The notes beneath the pieces were generated by a model. The model was not told where the DNA came from. It saw nothing but the letters and a program-made list of their open reading frames with translations, and made no database searches. This document shows positions 1-8,207 of a stretch of DNA of 64,000 bases, piece by piece. The DNA is taken from NCBI GenBank assembly GCA_963814095.1, contig CAWFBT010000010.1, positions 14,046 to 78,045 of the forward strand. Reading direction: 5' to 3'. Position 1 is the stretch's first letter, and every line of letters starts with the position of its first letter. A program made the position numbers and the translations under genes. This DNA is from JACVRW01 sp963814095 (GTDB taxonomy: Bacteria; Actinomycetota; Thermoleophilia; Solirubrobacterales; Thermoleophilaceae).

Positions 1-2
1 TG

Positions 3-632
3 TTGAAGCCGGTCCTGCGCGCGTCCGGGTGGCATCGGGCGTGGGGCGATGACTGGAATCACTGGTGGGCGGACCAGTTCGACCAGTACGGGTTCCTCCC
101 GGAGGAGCTCGGCGACTACATCGAGGTCGGCTGCGGTCCATACACGAACACCCGGGTGATCCTGCCCGGGCGCTCGGCGGGGCGAGTCGTCTGCAGCGAT
201 CCCCTCATCGAGACCTATTTGAGCTTTCGCGATCGCTGGCTGGCCACGGCTCACCGAGCCGGCCGCATCGAGACAGACGCACACCCGATCGAGGAGCTGC
301 CGTTCGAGGCGGGGAGCTTCGACACGCTCGTGATGATCAACGTGCTGGACCACGTGCGGGACGCCGACCGATGTCTCGAGGTGGTCACCGGCCTACTCCG
401 TCCTGGCGGAACCCTGGTCCTGGGCCAGGATCTGAGCGACGCCGATGACGTCCGCAGGCACCCGGAGGACGTGGGGCACCCGATCCGGCTCGCACTGGAG
501 GACGTCGAGCGCCACCTGGAGGGCTTCGAGCCGATCCTGCGCGAGAACCTCTCGCGCGATGCGGGACGCGAGCCACGGCTTCACTACGGCACGCTGGTCT
601 ATGCCGGAGTCAAGTCACGGGCAGTGGGCTGA
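3..632 (+). CDS. SAM-dependent methyltransferase (5' end cut by window edge)
   Basis: Class I methyltransferase fold, probably acting on a small molecule or sugar. The visible part has a motif I-like stretch IEVGCGPYTNT near residue 40, an acidic strand end (VVCSDPL), the post-core segment FDTLVMINVLDHV near residue 105, and the usual LLRPGGTLVLGQD strand-loop near residue 132. The substrate cannot be read from the sequence. The frame is open to the window edge and the first possible start is a TTG at base 3, so the true start probably lies upstream. It runs in the same direction as the secreted protein that follows, and it lies beside a polysaccharide region, so modification of a sugar or lipid intermediate is possible but unproven. 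Confidence 0.7.
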   Translation: MKPVLRASGWHRAWGDDWNHWWADQFDQYGFLPEELGDYIEVGCGPYTNTRVILPGRSAGRVVCSDPLIETYLSFRDRWLATAHRAGRIETDAHPIEELPFEAGSFDTLVMINVLDHVRDADRCLEVVTGLLRPGGTLVLGQDLSDADDVRRHPEDVGHPIRLALEDVERHLEGFEPILRENLSRDAGREPRLHYGTLVYAGVKSRAVG

Positions 633-701
633 GAGCCGCCTGGACGGACAACCGAGGACCAAGTGTCCAGGCTGATCGACCTGGGCTGAAGGGTACGCCT
701 G

Positions 702-717
702 TCCCTCCGATGAGGGA
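702..717 (+). promoter_or_regulatory. Inverted repeat covering the ribosome binding site of the next gene
   Basis: TCCCTC and GAGGGA form a perfect 6-bp inverted repeat around a CGAT loop. The right arm GAGGGA is the only purine-rich Shine-Dalgarno candidate for the ATG at 721, three bases further on. In RNA the hairpin would hide the binding site, which suggests translational control. This is structural inference only; the stem is short. Confidence 0.4.
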
Positions 718-720
718 TAC

Positions 721-3375
721 ATGCCGTCCCTCCCGATCGTCTCGATCTGGCCCGAGACATCGCACCGCCGTTTGGTCCAGGCGCTCACTGTTCTAACCGC
801 GCTTGGCCTGGGAGTCCCAGCCGTCTCCGAAAGCCGGCCTCGAGACCGTGATGACGACGGGCTCTCGAACCGCGTGGAGCTGCGGAAGACCCATACGAGC
901 CCACATCGCGCCGACACCGATCGCGACGGTCTAGGCGACCGGATCGAGGTGCGCAGGACGCACACCGACCCGCGGCGCGCCGACACCGATCGCGACGGTC
1001 TAGGCGATCGAATCGAGGTGCGCAAGACACGCACCAACCCCAGCCACCCCGACACCGATGGGGACGGCCTTCGCGATGGCTTCGAGGTCCACCAGTCGCA
1101 CACGAAGCCGCGCCGGAGCGACACCGACACCGATGGCTCGTCCGACGCGCTCGAGCTTCTGTCGGGGACGGATCCGCGCAAGCCGCAGCGCAGAAAGCGG
1201 AGGCTGGTCGTCCCACCGCCGATTGACACGGCGCCTCCGGAGACATCCGTCCTCTCCGGCCCCTCCGGGACGGTCCGCGCCGGCTCGGCCAGCTTCGCGT
1301 TCAGCTCGTCCGAGGCCGGCTCGACCTTCCAGTGCCGCCGGGACGGCGGCGCCTGGGAGGCGTGCAGCTCACCGAAGGCGTACTTCGCCCTCGCAAACGG
1401 CTCGCATACGTTCGACGTCCGGGCGACAGACGCGGCCGGTAACACCGACGCATCGCCCGCCTCGCAGGCATGGACCGTCGACGTTCCGCCGCCGCCGCCC
1501 CCCGCCGATACGACACCTCCGCAGACGACGATCGACTCGGGCCCGTCCGGGACGGTCGCGACAGGCTCGGCGAGCTTCTCGTTCAACTCGTCAGAGTCGG
1601 GATCGACTTTCAGCTGCCGCGTTGACGGCGGCGCGTGGTCTTCGTGCGGCTCGCCCCGGGACTACGCCGGCCTAGGCGACGGCTCGCACACCTTTGACGT
1701 GCGGGCGACCGACGGGGCGGGCAATACCGATGGGTCGCCGGCGTCGCGGACGTGGACGGTGAATGTGCCGCCGCCGCCGGACACGACTGCTCCGCAGACG
1801 ACGATCGACTCGGGCCCGTCGGGCACCGTGACGAGCGGGTCGGCGAGTCTCGGGTTCAGCTCGAGCGAGGCGGGTTCGAGCTTCCAGTGCCGCCTCGACG
1901 CGGGCGCCTGGGGTGCCTGCACGTCGCCGAGGTCCTATTCCGGTCTCGCCAACGGGTCGCACACCTTTGACGTGCGCGCGACCGACGGGGCGGGCAACAC
2001 CGATGGGTCGCCGGCGTCGCGGACGTGGACGGTGAATGTGCCGCCGCCGCCGGACACGACGGCTCCGAACACGACGATCGACTCGGGCCCGTCGGGCACC
2101 GTGACGAGCGCTTCGGCGAGTCTCGGCTTCAGCTCGAGCGAGGCGGGTTCGAGCTTCCAGTGCCGCCTCGACGCGGGCGCCTGGGGTGCCTGCACGTCGC
2201 CGAGGTCCTATTCCGGTCTCGCCAACGGGTCGCACACCTTCGACGTGCGCGCCACCGACGGGGCGGGCAACACCGACGCGTCGCCGGCGTCGCGGACCTG
2301 GACCGTGGACATGACGCCGCCCACGAGCGGGGTGATTCGTGTGGCGGCTGGGGGTGACATCAGCGCTGCCTACAACCAGGCGCAGGCCGGCGACGTGATC
2401 GAGCTCGCATGCGGGCTGCACGGCAAGTCGCGTTCGGTTTCGTTGACGGACCGTCCCGGGTCCTGGACGACACCTTCAGGCACCAAGCGCGTGACTGTTC
2501 GATCCGAGACACGGCACTGCGCGAAGCTGCGCCAGCTGATGAACCAGGCCGACAACATCACCTTCGACGGCCTCGACCTCGACGCGCAGGGCACCCAGAC
2601 GAGCGGGGCGGTGTTCGAGTCCGGCGGCCGCCAGAACGTGACCCTGAAGAACTCGCGGGTCGGAAACGTCGTCGACGAGAAGGGCGCGATGCTCGGCGGC
2701 TCGGAGAACCCGGCGTCCACGAACCTTCTGATCGACAACGTCGTCTTCCACGACGTCCGGCAGGTCGGCGCCGAGGTGCACAACGAGTGCATCTTCTCCC
2801 AGGCCCCCGGTCTCACGCTCCGCAACTCGACCTTCACGAACTGCGCGACCATGGACCTGTTCATCGTGCGCGGCGACTGGTGGGGGCAGCCGCCCTACGG
2901 CGACGTGACCCTCGAGAACAACGTGTTCGGCCACTCGCGCAACGGCAGCGGCTGGCACTACTACGGCGTGTACTGGTCGAACGGCGCCGGCCTGCGCAAT
3001 GCCAGGGTCGTCAACAACACGTTCGAGAACAGCGTGATCCTCGACAACAACGGCTCGGGGCCGTGGTCGGGGGTGTGGGCCAACAACGTCGGCGGCGGCT
3101 GGTCCTGCCTCACGGGCGTGACCTACCGCAACAACGTCGGGAAGGTCTGCGACGCGAGCGACAAGGCGGTCAGCCCCGTGTCCTCATGCGGCCCGCCGGC
3201 CTGCAGCTCGCTCATCACCGCTCCGTACAAGTGGGCAAACCCCGCGGCCGAGGACTTCCATCTACTCGCGGGCTCACCTGCGATCGACGCGGGCAGCGCC
3301 CAGTACGCACCGCCGCTCGACCGCGACGGCAAGGCCCGGAACGGCGCGCCGGACGCGGGCGCCTACGAGTTCTAG
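721..3375 (+). CDS. Secreted multidomain protein: calcium repeats, four Ig-like repeats, beta-helix
   Basis: Exported 884-residue protein. Residues 1-38 look like a signal peptide (basic HRR, then LVQALTVLTALGLGVPAVSE). Residues about 40-150 hold Asp-rich thrombospondin-type-3-like repeats of the form DTDRDGLGD, which normally bind calcium. Residues about 165-535 carry four Ig-like repeats with the signature SGPSGTV...SFSSSEAGSTFQCR...GSHTFDVRATDGAGN, each with two Cys. Residues about 540-884 form a right-handed beta-helix domain rich in NNTF and NNVG turns, closely similar to the protein at 5826-7328. An adhesin or polysaccharide-binding or polysaccharide-cleaving surface role is plausible. 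No catalytic residues were recognised. Its stop codon shares a CTAG with the stop of the convergent ligase gene. Confidence 0.8.
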   Translation: MPSLPIVSIWPETSHRRLVQALTVLTALGLGVPAVSESRPRDRDDDGLSNRVELRKTHTSPHRADTDRDGLGDRIEVRRTHTDPRRADTDRDGLGDRIEVRKTRTNPSHPDTDGDGLRDGFEVHQSHTKPRRSDTDTDGSSDALELLSGTDPRKPQRRKRRLVVPPPIDTAPPETSVLSGPSGTVRAGSASFAFSSSEAGSTFQCRRDGGAWEACSSPKAYFALANGSHTFDVRATDAAGNTDASPASQAWTVDVPPPPPPADTTPPQTTIDSGPSGTVATGSASFSFNSSESGSTFSCRVDGGAWSSCGSPRDYAGLGDGSHTFDVRATDGAGNTDGSPASRTWTVNVPPPPDTTAPQTTIDSGPSGTVTSGSASLGFSSSEAGSSFQCRLDAGAWGACTSPRSYSGLANGSHTFDVRATDGAGNTDGSPASRTWTVNVPPPPDTTAPNTTIDSGPSGTVTSASASLGFSSSEAGSSFQCRLDAGAWGACTSPRSYSGLANGSHTFDVRATDGAGNTDASPASRTWTVDMTPPTSGVIRVAAGGDISAAYNQAQAGDVIELACGLHGKSRSVSLTDRPGSWTTPSGTKRVTVRSETRHCAKLRQLMNQADNITFDGLDLDAQGTQTSGAVFESGGRQNVTLKNSRVGNVVDEKGAMLGGSENPASTNLLIDNVVFHDVRQVGAEVHNECIFSQAPGLTLRNSTFTNCATMDLFIVRGDWWGQPPYGDVTLENNVFGHSRNGSGWHYYGVYWSNGAGLRNARVVNNTFENSVILDNNGSGPWSGVWANNVGGGWSCLTGVTYRNNVGKVCDASDKAVSPVSSCGPPACSSLITAPYKWANPAAEDFHLLAGSPAIDAGSAQYAPPLDRDGKARNGAPDAGAYEF
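906..1036 (+). repeat. 69-bp direct repeat encoding calcium-binding units
   Basis: Two nearly identical copies, with the shared core CCGACACCGATCGCGACGGT starting at 911 and at 980, a period of 69 bp (23 residues). Further, more diverged copies extend to about 1150. They encode the DTDRDGLGDRIEVR unit of the secreted protein. Confidence 0.75.
1783..2328 (+). repeat. Two tandem 273-bp repeats encoding Ig-like domains
   Basis: Copies 3 and 4 of the Ig-like module are almost identical over 273 bp (91 residues); the joining segment encoding WTVNVPPPPDTTAP recurs at the same spacing. Copies 1 and 2 (about 1213-1782) are more diverged, so the last duplication is recent or maintained by recombination. 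Such repeats can expand, contract or collapse in assembly. Confidence 0.85.
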
Positions 3376-4884
3376 CCGGGCAGCCGAACCGCGGCGTGCA
3401 GAGACCTGACCTTCGCCGGTGCCGGCGAGCGTAGAACGACTGCTCCGAAGCCGATGATCACGAACGCGAAGAAGGTCACCTGGATGAACGCGAACGCATC
3501 GAAGGTGAGCATGCCGAGCGCGAAGGACAGCACCGACGTCGCCAGCGCTGCACTGAGCCAGCCGTCGGCTCCGGTGGCGGCCCGGGCTCTTCGGGCCAGT
3601 CGCGCGATCGCCAGGCCGAACAGCCAGAGCAGCGATAGCGCTCCAAGCGCACCGACCTGGAGAAGCGTGCCGAGCCACTGATTGTCGAGGATCTGCTGCT
3701 CGCTCTCCTTCGGCGCGTTGGGGTCGGCGACCGTCGTCCCGAAGCCCGAGCCGAGCAGGGGCTTCGTGGCCCATCGGTCGAGCGCGGGACCGATGTCGGC
3801 GATCCGCCCGGCCGTTGCCCCCTGATCGTAGGACTGCTCCTCGATCACGTAGCTCGGATTCAGGATCGATTTCATCGTGCCGAGCGTGCCCGGCATGACG
3901 ACCTGTACGACCACGAGCATCGGCAGGAGCCAAGGGATCATCCGGACGCTCTCACGCGGCTTGATGCACAGGAAGCCGAGGCCGACGCCGATGAGCATGA
4001 CCATGCCGGTACGAGAGCCGGTGGAGAGCGCGCCGAGGGTGAGGAGGGCGGCGGCAGGCGAGCCAGATCCTGTTCCGGTGGCGCTGGTACAGGTAGACCG
4101 CGATCGGCAGCAGGAGCACCAGCGCGGCGCTCAGGGCGATTGGATGCTGCGCGGATGCGCGCGCTCGGATCCCCGTGCCGCGCATCTGGGCGACTCCCTC
4201 GTCGACGTAGTTGAGGAACGGAACCACATGGCTGTACCAGCCGAAGAAGTTCGTGCCGGTTCGCCATTCGATGAGAGCCGCCAGCGCGACGATCGTCCCG
4301 CCGCCGACCAGCAGCGCGAGCATGCGGTCGAGGTCGCGCCGTGAGCGCACGACGCTGACGACGAAGTAGATGACGAGCAGATAGCTCAGGAAGAACGTGA
4401 AGTTCTTGACGACAAGCGAGCTGACCGCGCTCACGCGTTCGACGTTGGCGGCCATCGACAGGAGCATCGACAGGAGGAGCGCGCCGAGCGGAACCTCGAA
4501 GCCCGTGCGGCGCCAGCGAACGCGCGGGTCGGCGGCGAGCGCGCAGAACCAGCAGGCGAGGACGAGCGCGATCACGATCCGGTACGGCTCGAGCTCGAAG
4601 GGCAGGTTGCCGCTGACCGTGTAGCGCCGGATCGGCACGAACAGGATCACGACGAGGATTGCCCCGAGCAGCGTTGGCCATGCAAGCAGCACGCGCTGGT
4701 AGGAGACGAGCACGAGGCCGGCGACCGCGACGCCGAGCACGAGGTTTGCCTGGCCGTCCACCACGACCAGCGCGCCGATCAGCAGCAGCGACAGCGCCAG
4801 GAAGATCCAGAGCCGGCGCTCGGGCCGGCCGTCGAACCCCGTGGCGGCCGGGTCGGCCGTCTCCACGAGGGCCGGCGGTGTCAC
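3372..4884 (-). CDS. O-antigen ligase / polymerase family membrane protein (apparent frameshift)
   Basis: Wzy/WaaL-type integral membrane protein, expected to polymerise or ligate surface polysaccharide at the outer face of the membrane. It starts at a GTG that overlaps the corrected stop of the upstream wzz-like gene by four bases (GTGA). The N-terminal part has several membrane segments (WIFLALSLLLIGALVV, FFLSYLLVIYFVVSVV). The reading frame then derails at HRNRIWLACRRPP. Removing one base near 4053 joins it to AALLTLGALSTGSRTGMV in the next frame, a typical Wzy_C segment, and gives 503 residues through the stop at 3372. The C-terminal half has the GSGFGTTV loop common in this family. It forms an operon with the wzz-like gene. 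Confidence 0.8.
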
Positions 4885-5712
4885 CGGTCCGGCCGGCTCC
4901 GGAAGGCGGGCAGGACGATTGCTCCTCGGCCTGCCGCCGCTTCGTCCGCGTCCGGCGCCTCGTCGACGTCCTCGTCGAGCACCCAGTCGAGATCGACGCT
5001 CTCGAGGGTGTCGCCCTCACGCCGCGTGCGAAGCATCTCGAGCAGATGCGTCGAGCGCGACGGTGCCGATCAGGCAGAGCAGGAGCGCGAGGATCGAGCC
5101 CGCGTGGGAGGGACGGCCCGTGAGGGTTCCCGCCGATGGGGCATTGACCGTCTGGATCTGAACGCTCTCGTCGGGCGTGATGTCGGCCTTGGCCTGCCGA
5201 TCCTTCAGCAGCTGGCGGAGCGCGTCGGCGGTATGCGTGTTGAGCGCCTGGGCCCCGGCCGCCGTACCCGCCGTGGTCGTAAGCTGGATGATCGGGAGCA
5301 CCGGCACACCGGACACGGCGGGCAGCGGGCTCGCGATGATCTGAGTGGCGGACGGCTTCTCCGGGATCAGGCCTCGAGCCTCGTCGGAGACGATAAGGGT
5401 GCTGTAGAGGTCCGCGAGCGTCATGAAGCGGCTCGGGTCGGCGAACTCAAGCTCCTTCTCGTTCTCGGCGGGCTGTGGGGTGAGACCGTCCGCAGGGGGC
5501 GGCGTCGGCAGCACCGAGCGCCCCTCGGGGAAGCCGACCTGTGTCACGAGGAGCTGTGACTCGCTGCTGTAGGTGGACGACCCGCGCGGCTCGAGGCCGC
5601 TCGTCGTGACCTTGTACGAGGCGAACACCGCCAGCAGGATGCCGAGCACGACGCCACCGACGGTCACCCAGCGGTAGCGCCACAGGACGCCTGCATGGCG
5701 AGCGAGATCCAT
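4881..5712 (-). CDS. Wzz-like polysaccharide chain-length/co-polymerase protein (apparent frameshift)
   Basis: Chain-length determinant family: two membrane segments (WVTVGGVVLGILLAVFASY near residue 16 and AGSILALLLCLIGTVALDA near residue 205) flank an extracytoplasmic helical region with QLLVTQVGFPEG. The start is the ATG before DLARHAG; upstream codons look non-coding. As sequenced the frame ends at 5017 with SARDASHAA. Dropping one base near 5046 instead gives LLEMLRTRREGDTLESVDLD and an acidic cytoplasmic tail ending exactly at the GTG start of the ligase, 276 residues in all. The restored tail and the 4-bp operon overlap make a single-base error or recent mutation likely. No tyrosine-kinase domain is attached. 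Confidence 0.8.
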
Positions 5713-5825
5713 GCCGCCAGCGTAGGTCGTGCACGCCCGTAGGTCCCTAGTCCAACGTCGAGGATGAGCCACACCGCCCGAGGGGCAGGCCCTGCGACCG
5801 TCGCATCAGCTAAGTTGCCACGGTC

Positions 5826-7328
5826 GTGGGGGAACTCTTTTCGCGGGCGGCGAGCCTTGCCGCCCTGTTTTTGCTGTTGACTGCTGCATCGGCGTGTGCG
5901 GCCGATCGCCGCGTGGCGCCAGGCGGTGCCAACAGCGGTGACTGCCTGTCTTCGCCGTGCGCGAGCCTCGAATACGCCTACGGCCAGAGCGCGGACGGCG
6001 ACGTCGTACGCATCGAGGCGGGCACCTACGCCGCGCAGGTCGTGCCGAGCGGCTCCAAGCGAGTCACGTTCGTCGGCGCGCCCGGCAACGTGATCCGCAA
6101 GCTCGACAACAACGCATCCAACGTGACCTTCGACGGGCTCAACCTCGATGCGGGCGGGGGCACGCCGTCCACCGCTGTGTTGGAGAACCACGGGGAGCCC
6201 GGCGGCAGGAACATGACGTTCATGAACGGCCGCATCGGCAACGTCGTGGACCAGAAGGGCGCCGTCCTGGGTGGGACCAACGACACGGCCCCCATGAACG
6301 TTGTTTTCGACAACGTCGTATTCCACGACGTGATCCAACAGGGCGCCGAGGTCCACAACGAGTGCGTCTTCTCCCAGACGCCCGGGCTGACGATCCGCAA
6401 CTCGACCTTCACCAACTGCGCGACGATGGACCTGTTCATCCTGCGCGGCGACTGGTGGGGCCAGCAGCCCTACGGCAACATCACGCTCGAGAACAACGTC
6501 TTCGGTCACTCCGTCAACGGCTCGGGCTGGCACTACTACGGGCTCTACTGGAGCAACGACAAGTTCGAGAACGTCCGCGTGGTCAACAACACGTTCGAGA
6601 ACTCCGTGATCCTCGACAACATCGGTGCCGGCCCGTACTCCGGGGTCTGGGCCAACAACATCGGGGGTGGCTGGTCCTGTCTGCCGGGTGTGACCTACCG
6701 CAACAACGTCGGCAAGTCGTGCGGGCCGTCCGACAAGGCCGTGAACCCGGCCGTGTCGTGTTTCCCGCCGGCGTGCAACGCCGGGGCAACCGCTGCGTAC
6801 AGGTGGGTCAACCCCTCCGCAGGGGACTTCCACTTGCGCGCCGGCTCACCCGCGATCGACGCCGGCAGCCCGGAGTACGCGCCGCGGACCGATCGCGACG
6901 GCTGGCTGCGCCTCGGCACTCCCGACGCCGGTGCGTATGAGTTCGGAGCCGGCCCGACTCCCGGTCCCGGCCTGAGGCAGCCCACGTCCCCGGGCGCCGG
7001 CAAGGGCAAGCGGCGGCTCAGGTTCCTGTCTCTGCGTCTTCGTCCGCGGGTGATCTGCAAGCACGCGCGACGCCACTGCCCCTCGCGCGCTCGGCTACGG
7101 GTCGTCCTGTCCAGGCCCGCCCGCGTCTCGGTCCGGGTGATGCGAGTGCGGCGTGCCCATCGGCCTCGTCGAGTTCGGATGCGCGCCCTCGGCATGGAGC
7201 GGCGGCCCGTCACGCGCCTCAAGGCGCGGCACCTGAGGCGGGGTCACTACCGCGTCAGGATCGTCGCTGTCGGACCCAAGGGCGTCGTGAAGATCGCTCG
7301 GTCGCGCACGCTGCGCGTCCGCCGATAG
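5826..7328 (+). CDS. Secreted right-handed beta-helix protein, paralogue of the 721-3375 product
   Basis: Exported 500-residue protein with a signal peptide (AASLAALFLLLTAASACA). Residues about 25-370 form a beta-helix domain that matches the C-terminal domain of the 721-3375 protein almost segment for segment, for example NSTFTNCATMDLFI, RGDWWGQQPYG and NGSGWHYYGLYWSN. It lacks the calcium and Ig-like repeats. Residues about 385-500 are a very basic beta-rich tail ending in RSRTLRVRR, a type seen on exoproteins of this bacterial group and possibly wall-binding. The start is a GTG with a TAAGTT -10-like element nine bases upstream (5811-5816). The gene is divergent from the wzz-like/ligase pair, whose product might be its substrate or anchor (inference). 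Confidence 0.8.
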   Translation: MGELFSRAASLAALFLLLTAASACAADRRVAPGGANSGDCLSSPCASLEYAYGQSADGDVVRIEAGTYAAQVVPSGSKRVTFVGAPGNVIRKLDNNASNVTFDGLNLDAGGGTPSTAVLENHGEPGGRNMTFMNGRIGNVVDQKGAVLGGTNDTAPMNVVFDNVVFHDVIQQGAEVHNECVFSQTPGLTIRNSTFTNCATMDLFILRGDWWGQQPYGNITLENNVFGHSVNGSGWHYYGLYWSNDKFENVRVVNNTFENSVILDNIGAGPYSGVWANNIGGGWSCLPGVTYRNNVGKSCGPSDKAVNPAVSCFPPACNAGATAAYRWVNPSAGDFHLRAGSPAIDAGSPEYAPRTDRDGWLRLGTPDAGAYEFGAGPTPGPGLRQPTSPGAGKGKRRLRFLSLRLRPRVICKHARRHCPSRARLRVVLSRPARVSVRVMRVRRAHRPRRVRMRALGMERRPVTRLKARHLRRGHYRVRIVAVGPKGVVKIARSRTLRVRR

Positions 7329-7329
7329 C

Positions 7330-8202
7330 TCAGGACCGCGGAGCGCCGCGCCGCAGCGTGGTCCGCAGGCGCTGCCGCTCCCGAAGGGCGTTCGTCAGGC
7401 GCTCGTCGGGACAGCGGGGTGCACGCCTGCCCGCGGCGCCGAAGTAGCCCCACAACATGCCGATCGCGGCGGGCTCCTGACGCGCGCGGTAGAGCGCCCG
7501 CAGCGTCAGGTAGGTGGGCCGGTAGCCCATGTACCAGGCAGCGCGCCCGAGGGCGTCGCCCTGATGCAGCGAGCTGAGCTCGCGCCCGCCCTCGGGGCGG
7601 TGGTGGCGGAACGGCAGGTCCACGAAGGTGGTCGTCCGCATGCCGCGCAGCTGCACGCTGATCTCGTCGAGGCCGTCCCAGCCCATGCAGGGCTCGAGTG
7701 CCTCGAGGTCCGCGAGACACTCGCTCCGGTAGGCACGGGTCGCCCCCCAGACCGTCGTCTCGGCCTTGGTGCGCCGCATCCAGACCCCGTCCTCGAGCTC
7801 GTAGCACGTGCCGCTCGCGATCCCAAGTAGCTCGTCGGCTGCGAAGCGGCCGATCAGCTCCTCGAAGAAATCTGGGTCGAAGTCGATGTCGGCGTCCACC
7901 TTGACGATCACGTCGACCGGCTCCTCGAGCGAGCGCGTGCCGAGCAGGAAGCCGTCGAGGTCGCGCGCCTTGCGCCGCCCGTCGGCCATACGCTCGTGCG
8001 GATCCGCGGCGGGGCGCGTCAGCGCGCGCACCCACGAGTGCTCGTCCGCGAGCTCGGCGAGGATCGCCGGCGTGGCGTCCACCGAGGCGTCGTCGACGAC
8101 GACCCAGGCAACCGGCCGCAGCGTCTGAGCGGCCAGCGCGGTACCGAGCCGGCCGATGTTGCGCTCCTCGTTTCGAGCAGGTGTGACGACCGCGTAGCGC
8201 AT
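7330..8202 (-). CDS. Family 2 glycosyltransferase
   Basis: Cytoplasmic GT-A fold enzyme, 290 residues, transferring a sugar from a nucleotide donor. The N-terminus MRYAVVTPARNEERNIGRL is the classic GT2 opening. DDASVD at about residue 38 and VKVDADIDFD at about residue 100 supply the Asp-rich nucleotide- and metal-binding motifs. There are no obvious membrane helices. The ATG at 8202 was chosen because the canonical start motif begins there; it lies five bases after the asnB stop, so the two genes form an operon. Acceptor and donor sugars are unknown. Confidence 0.8.
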   Translation of the reverse strand: MRYAVVTPARNEERNIGRLGTALAAQTLRPVAWVVVDDASVDATPAILAELADEHSWVRALTRPAADPHERMADGRRKARDLDGFLLGTRSLEEPVDVIVKVDADIDFDPDFFEELIGRFAADELLGIASGTCYELEDGVWMRRTKAETTVWGATRAYRSECLADLEALEPCMGWDGLDEISVQLRGMRTTTFVDLPFRHHRPEGGRELSSLHQGDALGRAAWYMGYRPTYLTLRALYRARQEPAAIGMLWGYFGAAGRRAPRCPDERLTNALRERQRLRTTLRRGAPRS

Positions 8203-8207
8203 CGAGC

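Noticed and set aside
906..2328. CRISPR-like direct repeats
   Set aside because: Repeats are 69 bp and 273 bp, coding, contiguous and without unique spacers. No cas genes were seen.
4881..5020. A separate 46-codon gene between wzz and the ligase
   Set aside because: It continues naturally from the wzz-like second membrane helix when one base is removed, so it is the C-terminal tail of that protein.
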